Positions 1 through 8,073 of a stretch of 64,000 bases of DNA are shown here, one piece after another; position 1 is the first letter of the stretch; each line of letters opens with the position of its first letter. This stretch comes from Streptomyces shenzhenensis. Lineage in GTDB: Bacteria > Actinomycetota > Actinomycetes > Streptomycetales > Streptomycetaceae. The DNA lies in assembly GCF_021462265.1 (NCBI RefSeq), contig NZ_JAJONF010000011.1:170556-234555 (forward strand). Direction: 5' to 3'. The notes under the pieces were generated by a model, which worked only from the letters and a program-made list of their open reading frames with translations, did not search any database and was not told where the DNA came from. The translations under genes and the position numbers were made by a program.

Positions 1-505
1 GGATGCGCGGCGCCAGCCCCTCCGGGTGCAGGGTCAGCCGCATCGCGTTCGGGGCGGGCGCGAGCAGGGACTCCGGGACGCCCTCCAGGAGCATCGCGAT
101 GCCCCGGTTGGCGGCGACCACCGTGTACGTGGCGTCCACGACCAGCGCCGGATACGGCTCGTAGCCCTGGATCAGCCGCTCCATGCCGTCGCGCAGCGCC
201 GCCAGGGCGGGGTCGTCCAGCGGGGTCTCCGGGTAGCGCGGGGCGTAACCGGCGGCCAGCAGCAGGGCGTTGCGCTCCCGTACCGGCACGTCCAGGTGCT
301 CGGCCAGCCGGAGCACCATCTCCTCGCTCGGCCGGGACCGGCCCGTCTCGACGAAGCTGATGTGCCGGGCCGAGGAGTCGGCACGCAGTGCCAGCTCCAG
401 CTGGCTCACCCGCCGCCGCTCCCGCCACGCGCGCAGCAGCGGGCCGACGCCCTTGCCGTCGGGGGCGGTCGGGGTGGCGGCGGGACCGGACGCGACGATG
501 GTCAT
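1..505 (-). CDS. XRE-family regulator with MmyB-like ligand domain (3' end beyond window)
   Basis: The visible N-terminal 168 codons start at an ATG at 505. An N-terminal helix-turn-helix (about residues 20-75, with the SARHISFVETGRSRPS recognition segment) is followed by the start of an MmyB-like domain, recognisable from LLLAAGYAPRYPETPLDDP and the GYEPYPALVVD segment. Family members are cytoplasmic DNA-binding proteins with a fatty-acid- or ligand-binding C-terminal domain. They are often divergently transcribed from an oxidoreductase or tailoring gene. Here the divergent neighbour is the pterin-carbinolamine dehydratase at 653. The gene runs off the left edge, so the C-terminal ligand pocket cannot be read. 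The family call is secure; ligand and targets are unknown. Confidence 0.85.
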   Translation of the reverse strand, partial: MTIVASGPAATPTAPDGKGVGPLLRAWRERRRVSQLELALRADSSARHISFVETGRSRPSEEMVLRLAEHLDVPVRERNALLLAAGYAPRYPETPLDDPALAALRDGMERLIQGYEPYPALVVDATYTVVAANRGIAMLLEGVPESLLAPAPNAMRLTLHPEGLAPRI

Positions 506-652
506 GCCTACGACCGTAGTCGAGGAGCGGCACCCTCGGCGACGCACCGGCGACGCGCTGACGGCGGTGTGCGATCGCCGCCCGGCGGACCTGGCCATGG
601 CAGGCTGAACGCACGTACACCCCTCGCCGGTACCCGGGAAGGAAGCCGCACC

Positions 653-958
653 ATGGCCGTCGCACCGCTGTCGCAGCAGGAGATCGAGGACCGGCTGGCC
701 GAGCTGCCCGGCTGGTCGCAGGAGGGTGACAGGCTCGCCCGCGCCTACCGCCTCGACTCGCACTTCGCCGCCGTCGCCCTGGTCGTGCACATCGCCCGCA
801 TCCAGGACGAGCTCGACCACCACTCCGACCTCACCCTCGGCTACAACACCGTCGCGCTCACCGTGAACACCCACAGCGTGGGCGGCGCCGTCACCGGCAA
901 GGACTTCGAACTCGCCCACAGGGTGGAGGACATCGCCGCAGGCCACGGAGCACACTGA
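653..958 (+). CDS. Pterin-4a-carbinolamine dehydratase (PCD/DCoH)
   Basis: This 101-residue protein has the normal length for the family. It should dehydrate 4a-hydroxytetrahydropterin during recycling of the pterin cofactor of aromatic amino-acid hydroxylases. The family signature is clear: LPGW near residue 17, then HxARIQDELDHHSDLTLGYN with the His-His cluster of the active site, and TVNTHSVGG. The ATG at 653 follows a GGAAG ribosome-binding site (640-645). The downstream methyltransferase begins 5 bp after the stop, so the two are probably co-transcribed. No aromatic hydroxylase gene is in view, so a moonlighting role cannot be excluded. Confidence 0.9.
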   Translation: MAVAPLSQQEIEDRLAELPGWSQEGDRLARAYRLDSHFAAVALVVHIARIQDELDHHSDLTLGYNTVALTVNTHSVGGAVTGKDFELAHRVEDIAAGHGAH

Positions 959-963
959 GCCGT

Positions 964-1746
964 GTGCTCGACTACGACAAGGAAGCCGCCGCCTACGACG
1001 CGACCCGCGGCGGGGAGGCCCGCGCCGAGGCAGCCGCCGACGCCGTCCTCACCCTGATACCCGACCGTGCCCCCGGCTCGGGCGGCACGGAGAGCCCCGG
1101 CCGCCCGGCCCGTCTCCTCGACGTCGCCTGCGGCACCGGCATCGTCACCCGCCGGCTCGCCGCGGCCCGACCCGCGCTCCGGGTCACGGGCGCGGACCGA
1201 TCACCGGGCATGGCACGGATGGCGGCGACCCGGCTGCCGGGAGCCGTGCTGCTCGCCGACAGCCGTCGGCTTCCCTTCGCCGACGCCACGTTCGACGCCG
1301 TCACGACCGTCTGGCTGCTCCACCTCATGGCGGACGCCACCGAGGTGCACGCGATCGTCGCCGAGTGCGCGCGGGTGCTGCGGCCCGGCGGGGTGTACGT
1401 CACCACCGTCGACAAGGCCGCCGCGCACGACGTCGGCAGCGACATCGACGCCGTGCTCGCCGCCCGCCCGCGCCGCCCGGCGTCCGACGCCGCCGCGGAT
1501 GTGACCGCGTACGCCCTGGCGAGCGGCCTGCGGCCTGCCGGAGAGGCGGTCTTCACCGGCATCGGCCAGGGCCGCAGCCCCCGCTCCACCCGCGCCGATC
1601 TGCGGCGCGGCTGGTTCACGATGCTCCCGCCCGACGACCCCCGCGCCGAGGAGTTCGCCGAGCGGCTGGCGGCCCTGCCCGACCAGGACCGCCGCCGGCC
1701 CGACCCGCGTTTTCGCGTACGGGCGTTCAGGAAGCCGGCGGCCTGA
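964..1746 (+). CDS. Class I SAM-dependent methyltransferase
   Basis: This 260-residue protein starts at a GTG 5 bp after the dehydratase stop. It has a Rossmann-type methyltransferase core: motif I LLDVACGTGIVTRRLA near residues 51-66, the acidic ribose-binding region VTGADRSPGM, motif II-like DAVTTVWLLHLM and a post-core LRPGGVYVTTVDKAA segment. These match Methyltransf_11/25-type enzymes acting on small molecules. The substrate cannot be inferred; coupling to the pterin dehydratase gives no strong clue. About 200 bp downstream (1747-1948), up to the convergent GH74 gene, I see no gene. Confidence 0.85.
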   Translation: MLDYDKEAAAYDATRGGEARAEAAADAVLTLIPDRAPGSGGTESPGRPARLLDVACGTGIVTRRLAAARPALRVTGADRSPGMARMAATRLPGAVLLADSRRLPFADATFDAVTTVWLLHLMADATEVHAIVAECARVLRPGGVYVTTVDKAAAHDVGSDIDAVLAARPRRPASDAAADVTAYALASGLRPAGEAVFTGIGQGRSPRSTRADLRRGWFTMLPPDDPRAEEFAERLAALPDQDRRRPDPRFRVRAFRKPAA

Positions 1747-1948
1747 CCGCCGCCGGCCGTACCGCCCAGCCCACGGCCACCGCCCGCCGGGCCGAGGCCC
1801 TCGGCCGGGGCGTGGTCAGCGTCCGCACCGGCGCCGGGAGGTCCGGCCGGCGGGCGCCCGCCCCGGCACCGGCCCCGACGGGTTCACCGGCTCGGTCCGG
1901 GAGCACACCGGAGGGGCGCGTGCCCGGTGCGGCACGCGCCCCCGCTTC

Positions 1949-4612
1949 TCAGGCGACCGCGCAGGTCTGGTCGCCCAGCTTGAAGGCGGTGGGTTCCGTG
2001 TTGCTGCCGGTCCATGTACCCGTGAAGCCGAAGGACACCGAGGAACCGGAGGCCACCGTGCCGTTCCAGCCGACGTTCCTGGCTGTCACGGCTGTGCCGG
2101 ACTGGGTCCAGTCGGCGTTCCAGAGCTGTCCGACGGTCTGCCCGTCGGGGAAGGACCAGCCGAGGGACCAGCCGCTCCAGGCCGTGGAGCCGGTGTTGGT
2201 GAGCCGGACGTCCGCCTGGAAGCCGCCCGTCCACTGGTTGGTGACGGTGTAGGCGACCGTGCAGGCACCGGAGGGCGTGGGACCGGTGCCCCCGCCATCG
2301 TCGCCTCCGCCCCCGCCGGTGTCGGACGTGTCTCCGTAGATCACGCCCCGGCCGTTCGTCGAGACGTACACCCGGCCCCAGACGCGCGGGTCACCGGTGA
2401 TGGCAGCGCCGGTCCAGCCCCACTGGTGGGCGTCGTCGTTGATGCGGGTCCAGGTCGAACCCCTGTCCGTGGAGCGGAAGATGCCGCGTACCCCGCCGAT
2501 CTTCGCGCTGGTGTAAAGGGTTTGGTACGAGGCTCCCGGCGCCGCCTTGCCGAAGCCGATCGTGTCGGCCTGGTCGACGTTCGCGAGCCTGGTGAAGCTC
2601 GTGCCGCCGTCGGTCGAGTGCCACAGGCCGTACGCGCCGTCCGCCGCCCCGCCGGCCAGCCATACGTCGCCCTTGGTCCCGGGCAGGGCCTTGAACCGTA
2701 CGCTGTCACCGCTCGGCAGTCCGGTAGCGGCGGACGCCGTGAAGGTCGCCCCGCCGTCCGTGCTCACGTAGAACTTCCCGGACTTGAAGCCGTAGAAGGT
2801 TCTGGGATCGACACGGTCGGACTCGACGGCCGTGCCCGCCGGGATCCCGCTCGACGCCGCCCAGGACGAGCCGAAGCCCGTCGCGTACTGCACGCCGGTG
2901 CCGGCCGGGCTCCACACGAACCGGCTCCCGTCGGCGGCGGCCGCGACCGTGCCGCCGCCGCTCACCCCCGAGGGATCCGTCCCCCCGAACCAGTTGGCGC
3001 CGTTGTCCGTCGAGAACGCGATGTGCGGACCGGAGTCCAGATCACCCACCCGGACCACCGTGTCCGGGTTCGCCTCGGCGAAGTCCAGGCTCGTGGTCGT
3101 CGTGAACGTCGGGGACGTGTACATCATCGACGGGACCTTGGTCAGATCCGTGTGGCGGAAGCCGCCGATGTCACCCAGCGCGCTGAAGAGCTGGGCCCCG
3201 CCGGACGGGGGAGCGGCCAGGTCGTTGACCGCGGTCTCCTCCAGGCCCTGCACCATCGGCCTGACCGTGAACTGGCCGCCGCTGTCCCACTGCGTCAGAT
3301 CCTCGGTGCCGAACAGCGTCGCCCCCGTCCCGTACATCATCCGGTCCGAGTCGAACGGGTCGATCTCCAGCGCCTCCGTCATCCACCCCAGTTTCGGGCT
3401 CTGTTCGGGCGGCGACGGGTTCGCGCCGAAGGTCAGCCAGGGAGAGGACGAGACGTCGATGGTGTAGCGGTTCGAGCGGTTCGGGTACGACGTGTAGTCC
3501 CACGCCTTCGTCCAGGTCGCCCCGCTGTCCGTGGAGCGGAAGAGCTGCGTGTCCGGCCACCAGGAGCTGTACGCCGTCGCCATCACCGTGCCGGGGTGCT
3601 GCCGGTCGACCGTCAGCCCGGAGAAGCCGTAGTACGTGTCGGCCTCCGCGACCGGGCTGATGTCCGTCCAGGTGCCGGTCGCCGTCGCGTACCGCCACAG
3701 CCGGCCCTTGCCGCCGTCGTACGGACCGCCCTTGTCGCTGTAGGCGAGGTAGAGGTAGCCGTTCGCCGCGTCCAGCACGCCCTTGTGGGCGAGGTACCCG
3801 GTGGGCTGACCGGCGAGCCTCGTCCAGGTCGCGCCCGCGTCCGTCGAGCGGTACACCGCGTTGTCCTTGTCGGCGACCCCGACGTAGATCGTCTTCGTCG
3901 CCGTACCGGCCGTACCGGTCGACTCGTCGAAGGTGACCCACACGATGCCCTGGTTGTCGGAGGCGTAGCCGGTGGTGTCGGTCGGATCCTGCACGTAGGT
4001 GCCCACGTCGGGGAAGTCCGTCACCTGGGACCAGGTCACCCCGGAGTCCGTGGACCGCCACAGGCCGTTGCCGCTGGGCGCGCCCAGGTACAGCACGCTG
4101 TCCTTGTTCGGGTCGATCGCCAGCCGCTCGCCCATGCCCCGGCCGGGCATGTTGCCGCCCAGCTTGAACGGCAGGTCGGTCTTCTGCCAGCTGGCGCCCC
4201 GGTCGGACGAGCGCAGCACGGCACCGTCGGTCGGGTCCCAGCTGTTGGTGTACGTCCCGACGGCCGCGTACACCTTGTCCGGGTCGGCGGAGTCGGAGGC
4301 CAGACTCACCACCCCCGTGTGCCCCCACTCGTCCCACCCGACCGAGTCCAGCAGCGGCGTCCAGGTCTTCGTCGCCTCCGACCACCGGTAGGCACCGCCG
4401 ATGTCGGTACGGGCGTAGGCGAGGTTCTTCTCCGAGCGGTTGAACACGATGCCCGGCACGAATCCACCGCCGTCTATCCGGGCGTTGTGCCAGGTGTAGG
4501 TGTCGGCGGCGAGCGTCACCTTCGGGGCGCTCGTGGCGAGAGCGGGCGGCGCGCCGGCGAGCAGGCCGGCCGTGAGCGCGAGCACCGCTGTGAGGATGCG
4601 GGTTCTTCGCAC
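1949..4612 (-). CDS. Secreted GH74 xyloglucanase with C-terminal CBM2
   Basis: This 887-residue secreted enzyme should cleave the xyloglucan (beta-1,4-glucan) backbone. A Sec signal peptide (about residues 1-27, ending ALA) precedes the twin seven-bladed GH74 propeller (about 30-755), marked by many BNR/Asp-box repeats of the WRSTDSGxTW type. The two catalytic-Asp contexts of the family are visible: ARTDIGGAYRW near residue 70 and SALGDIGGFRHTD in the second propeller. A Gly/Asp-rich linker leads to a family 2 carbohydrate-binding module (last ~105 residues) with paired terminal Cys and conserved Trp. The GTG start at 4612 has an AAGGA ribosome-binding site 7 nt upstream. It lies downstream of GH48 on the same strand. 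I see no CebR box in the 262-bp spacer, only a long hairpin. Confidence 0.93.
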   Translation of the reverse strand: MRRTRILTAVLALTAGLLAGAPPALATSAPKVTLAADTYTWHNARIDGGGFVPGIVFNRSEKNLAYARTDIGGAYRWSEATKTWTPLLDSVGWDEWGHTGVVSLASDSADPDKVYAAVGTYTNSWDPTDGAVLRSSDRGASWQKTDLPFKLGGNMPGRGMGERLAIDPNKDSVLYLGAPSGNGLWRSTDSGVTWSQVTDFPDVGTYVQDPTDTTGYASDNQGIVWVTFDESTGTAGTATKTIYVGVADKDNAVYRSTDAGATWTRLAGQPTGYLAHKGVLDAANGYLYLAYSDKGGPYDGGKGRLWRYATATGTWTDISPVAEADTYYGFSGLTVDRQHPGTVMATAYSSWWPDTQLFRSTDSGATWTKAWDYTSYPNRSNRYTIDVSSSPWLTFGANPSPPEQSPKLGWMTEALEIDPFDSDRMMYGTGATLFGTEDLTQWDSGGQFTVRPMVQGLEETAVNDLAAPPSGGAQLFSALGDIGGFRHTDLTKVPSMMYTSPTFTTTTSLDFAEANPDTVVRVGDLDSGPHIAFSTDNGANWFGGTDPSGVSGGGTVAAAADGSRFVWSPAGTGVQYATGFGSSWAASSGIPAGTAVESDRVDPRTFYGFKSGKFYVSTDGGATFTASAATGLPSGDSVRFKALPGTKGDVWLAGGAADGAYGLWHSTDGGTSFTRLANVDQADTIGFGKAAPGASYQTLYTSAKIGGVRGIFRSTDRGSTWTRINDDAHQWGWTGAAITGDPRVWGRVYVSTNGRGVIYGDTSDTGGGGGDDGGGTGPTPSGACTVAYTVTNQWTGGFQADVRLTNTGSTAWSGWSLGWSFPDGQTVGQLWNADWTQSGTAVTARNVGWNGTVASGSSVSFGFTGTWTGSNTEPTAFKLGDQTCAVA

Positions 4613-4647
4613 GGTGGGGTCCTTCCATCAGGGAGACGTGCGAGGAC

Positions 4648-4680
4648 CGGGCGGCCCCCAGTGCGGGTGGGGGCCGCCCG
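4648..4680. terminator. Long perfect hairpin between GH48 and GH74
   Basis: Two 13-base arms (4648-4660 and 4668-4680) are exact reverse complements around a 7-base loop. The structure lies after the GH48 stop (4875) and only 36 bp before the GH74 start (4612), both on the minus strand. It could be the GH48 terminator, an attenuator or an mRNA-stabilising hairpin in the GH74 leader. There is no U tract, as is usual in Streptomyces. Confidence 0.6.
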
Positions 4681-4874
4681 GCCGGGGTCCCGTCGTCCGG
4701 TGACGGGACACGCACACGGAGCTTCCAGACGGTTCCGCGAGAAGTACGGTGCCTGTACCGGGCCCCCGAAGGAGCGCGGTGCTGCCGGTAGGTGCGGCTA
4801 CCGCCACAGGAGCGCGACCAGCCACCACCGACCCGCAGCCGCCACGGCCCGACCCGCGGAGCGTCCGGCGGGGA

Positions 4875-7811
4875 CTATTCGAGAAGCTCCGCGTACGAAC
4901 CCATGGCCAGCGCGATGTCCGCCTGGGCCCAGAACCGGTGATACGTGAACACGGGCGCGGCGCCGCCCGCCAGATAGCTCTGGATCTTCGACCACGCCGG
5001 ATCCTTCTGGTAGAAGGACCGCAGGGACGCGAACGTCGACGACGAGTTGACCGCGTCCCCGTTCGGCATCTTCCCGCTCCACCCGCTCGGCACGTACACG
5101 CTGTCGTCGAAGCGGTTGTAGTCGGCCCGCGTCTCCGGCACCGCGATTCCCCGGCTGTCCTGGTAGTTGTTCCACATGCCGTCGAGCAGCGCCTTGGCCG
5201 TGGACTTCGCCGTCGCGTCACCGGACCTGGCGGCGTAGTACGTCAGCGTCTTGGCGTACGCGGCGGCGACACCCACGTCGTTCGTGTAGTCGGAGACCGT
5301 GACGTGAAGTCCGCTGTTCGCCCCCGGACTCGACGCGTTCCAGGTGTCGGGCTGCCCCGACCACTGGAGTGTCGACGGGATCAGGTAGGTGCCGTCCGGG
5401 TTGATCGTGGTCTTGGACAGCGCCCACGCCACCCACTTGTCGAGGACCGTCTTCGCCGTGGCGTCGCCGGTCTGCTGGTAGTACTCGGCGACCCGCTCCA
5501 TCGACCAGGCCTGGAAACCGAACCACTGGTTGGACGGCGGGTCGTGGTACACCGGCTCCCAGTCGTAGTACATGCCGTAGAACGTCGGCGTACCGGACGG
5601 CGGGCTCGCGTACCGTCCCTGCCAGCTGTTCGTCGCGCCACCGGCGATGGCTCCCTCGGAGGACTGCAGCCAGCGGTAGAACTCCAGTTGCCGGGTCAGC
5701 GAGGTGCCCCAGTCCGAGGCCCCGGTCGCCGACTTGGGCTTCAGGTCGGCGTACGAGCTCAACGCGTAGGCGGCCAGCGGGTTCTGGTAACCCCCGTGCA
5801 CATGGCTCGACCCGATCCGCCACGCCCAGCCCGCGTTGGTGTCCGTCGCGCCGCCCCAGGCGTAGTACCAGGAGAGCAGGTAGTCCGAGGCGTCCTTGCC
5901 GGTGCCGGCCGGGCAGGTCGTCGGACCCACGCAGTTGCCGATCTTCTTGAAGTACTTGTCGTACATCGCGTAGCGCAGATAGTCGCCCATCTTCGCCGCC
6001 TTGCCCACGGTGGCCGAGACGTCACCGCCCTTGCCCTGCTGCTTAGCCCACACGTCCGCCCAGTACGCGGCCTGCACCGCACGCGCGTCGGCGTCCGGGG
6101 CGTCCGTGTACTTCCACTGCTTCGAGTAGGACGAGTCGCCCGTGAACAGGTCCAGGTACCCGTTGGTACCGCCGTACTTGAAGGCGTCGCAGGTCGGCTG
6201 CGGGACCGTCTCCCACACCGACTCCTGCGGACCGCGCTGGAAGGTGTTGATGTAGGAGGGGCCGGCGGCCGTCGGACCGGCCTCGCAGGAACCGCCCGGT
6301 GTGTCGCCGTAGCCGTAGACGTTGTCGACGTCCTGCAGCCAGTGCATGCCGTACACGTCGTCCGTGCCGTAGGCGGTCTTCAGCTCACCGGCGATCGGGT
6401 CCGAGCCCACCGGCACCGACGTGTCCAGCTTCGCCGGGTACTCGTTCGGGGTGTCCAGCTCCGGTGCGTAGGTCGCCGGTTTGGACGCGTTGTAGAAGGA
6501 GTTGGTCGGCTGGTCGGCGTGGGTCGGGATCATGTACTTCTCCATGAGGCCCCACGCGCCGTTGAACTTGGACCAGTCACCGGTGACCTTGCCGTACATG
6601 GCCTGCAGCCACAGAAGGTAGCTGTACGCCTCCGAGGTGGTCTCGTGGCCCTGGTCGGGGGCCTCGACGATCAGTGTCTCGACCGAGTGGTAGGGGATGC
6701 CCTCGGGGGAGAAGTAGCCGTTCGCCGGGTTGGTGATCTTCCCGTAGAGGTCCAGGAAGCGGGCGTCGTAGGCGTTCGACGCGGCCAGTTCGGTCACGGT
6801 GACCGTGGCGCCGCTGTAGCCGGTCGCCGAGGCCGTGAACGTCGCGGTCCCGGTACCGGAGGAGTCCGCCAGGACGGTCACGTTCTGCGCGGTGCTCCAG
6901 TTGGACGGTGTGAACGTGAGCGACGATCCGGCGCTCACCGACAGCCCGGTGTTGCCGGCCGTGCGGGCCACGGACACGGTCACACTGGCGCTCGGCTGCT
7001 TCGACAGACTCACCCCGAACGTGCCCGTGGCGCCCTGCTCGATGCCCAGCTGGGTCGGCGAGGCCACGACGGCGGGACCCGATGAGACCGTGATGCCGAC
7101 CGGCGCCGAGGACGCGGACGCGCCCAGGCTGTCGTACGCCTTCGCCACCAGGGAGTGACTGCCCGCGGCCAGACTGGAGACCGAGAGCGTGTACGGCGCC
7201 GAGGTGTCGGTGCCCAGCAGCGTGGTGTCGTCGTAGAACTCCACCTTGCTGACCGTCGCGCCGTCGGCGGCCGCCGCGGTCGCCGCCAGCGGCACCGCGT
7301 CGCCCTGCGTGTAGACCGCACCCGCGCTCGGGCTGGTCAGCACGGTGACCGGCGGCTGGTGCGCACCGGCGCAGGTCGTGCCGTTGATCGCGAAGGCGGT
7401 CGGCGCCACGTTGCTTCCCGTGTACGAGAACTGGGCGCCCGTCGACACCGCCGCGCCCGCCGCGATCGTGCCGTTGAACGACGCGTTCTGCACGGTGACC
7501 GAGGCGCCGGACTGGGACCAGGTGCCGTTCCAGCCGTTCGACAGCTTCTGGTTGCCCGAGTACGCGTACGTCAGGGTCCAGCCGTTGATCGCGTCCGTAC
7601 CGCGGTTGGTGATCGTGAGGTCGGCGGTGAAACCGGTGCCCCAGTCGTTGGTCTTGTAGTCGACGCTGCACTGAACGGTCGCCGCGTGGGCGGGAACCGT
7701 TCCGACGGCGAGCATCGACAGCGGCAGGGCGAGGGCCGCGACGACGGCGGTCCACAACCGCCGTACGGCTCTGCGTTTCCTCCCGGCTTGCATGGCATGT
7801 CCGGGTCGCAT
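4875..7811 (-). CDS. Secreted GH48 cellobiohydrolase (reducing-end exocellulase) with N-terminal CBM2 and two Ig-like modules
   Basis: This 978-residue enzyme should release cellobiose processively from cellulose chain ends. The ATG at 7811 is preceded by GGAGG with a 9-nt spacer, and the twin-Arg-rich n-region and hydrophobic stretch end at HAAT. Modules in order: signal (about 1-42), CBM2 (43-140), Big_3-type Ig domain with TSPSAGAVY start (147-235), a second beta-sandwich module (240-335), and GH48 (about 340-978). The GH48 active-site acid context VEAPDQGHETTSEAYSYLLW is intact, and the size is typical. It diverges from the GH5-GH6 pair across a 262-bp promoter region with two CebR-like boxes, one 55 bp upstream of this start. 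Secreted GH48 and GH6 normally act synergistically from opposite chain ends. Confidence 0.94.
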   Translation of the reverse strand: MRPGHAMQAGRKRRAVRRLWTAVVAALALPLSMLAVGTVPAHAATVQCSVDYKTNDWGTGFTADLTITNRGTDAINGWTLTYAYSGNQKLSNGWNGTWSQSGASVTVQNASFNGTIAAGAAVSTGAQFSYTGSNVAPTAFAINGTTCAGAHQPPVTVLTSPSAGAVYTQGDAVPLAATAAAADGATVSKVEFYDDTTLLGTDTSAPYTLSVSSLAAGSHSLVAKAYDSLGASASSAPVGITVSSGPAVVASPTQLGIEQGATGTFGVSLSKQPSASVTVSVARTAGNTGLSVSAGSSLTFTPSNWSTAQNVTVLADSSGTGTATFTASATGYSGATVTVTELAASNAYDARFLDLYGKITNPANGYFSPEGIPYHSVETLIVEAPDQGHETTSEAYSYLLWLQAMYGKVTGDWSKFNGAWGLMEKYMIPTHADQPTNSFYNASKPATYAPELDTPNEYPAKLDTSVPVGSDPIAGELKTAYGTDDVYGMHWLQDVDNVYGYGDTPGGSCEAGPTAAGPSYINTFQRGPQESVWETVPQPTCDAFKYGGTNGYLDLFTGDSSYSKQWKYTDAPDADARAVQAAYWADVWAKQQGKGGDVSATVGKAAKMGDYLRYAMYDKYFKKIGNCVGPTTCPAGTGKDASDYLLSWYYAWGGATDTNAGWAWRIGSSHVHGGYQNPLAAYALSSYADLKPKSATGASDWGTSLTRQLEFYRWLQSSEGAIAGGATNSWQGRYASPPSGTPTFYGMYYDWEPVYHDPPSNQWFGFQAWSMERVAEYYQQTGDATAKTVLDKWVAWALSKTTINPDGTYLIPSTLQWSGQPDTWNASSPGANSGLHVTVSDYTNDVGVAAAYAKTLTYYAARSGDATAKSTAKALLDGMWNNYQDSRGIAVPETRADYNRFDDSVYVPSGWSGKMPNGDAVNSSSTFASLRSFYQKDPAWSKIQSYLAGGAAPVFTYHRFWAQADIALAMGSYAELLE

Positions 7812-7865
7812 GTGCTGGTTCCTCCTTGCGCTTGCGGCTCGGGGAGAAGTCAAGGCTTGAACCAG

Positions 7866-7879
7866 TGGGAGCGCTCCCA
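7866..7879. promoter_or_regulatory. CebR operator (perfect 14-bp palindrome) upstream of GH48
   Basis: TGGGAGCGCTCCCA matches exactly the palindrome bound by the LacI-family cellobiose repressor CebR in Streptomyces. It lies 55 bp upstream of the GH48 start, a position that would block transcription initiation. No cebR gene is in the window, so the regulator is inferred from known Streptomyces biology. Confidence 0.9.
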
Positions 7880-8010
7880 TAGTGGAGATGTGGCATGGTG
7901 CGGTCAAGAGTGTCGAAGAGTCGAAAAGATTCGACAGACGTCACCGAGCGGAAACTCAGGCAGCCCCTCTGTTCTTTGCTCGCACTTGGCGCTACCTTCC
8001 TTCGCACCAG

Positions 8011-8024
8011 TGGGAGCGATTCCA
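8011..8024. promoter_or_regulatory. CebR-like operator upstream of GH5-GH6
   Basis: TGGGAGCGATTCCA differs at two positions of the right half from the perfect CebR palindrome. It lies 50 bp upstream of the GH5 start, mirroring the site 55 bp upstream of the divergent GH48 gene. Confidence 0.75.
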
Positions 8025-8073
8025 TTCAGTCGACGCGTCCGTCACGACGCGCCCGAGCTGCAAGGAGTCGCTC

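Noticed and set aside
2426..4948. 840-codon open frame on the plus strand opposite GH74
   Set aside because: Arg/Gly/Val-rich shadow of the high-GC minus-strand GH74 gene; no motif, no start signal.
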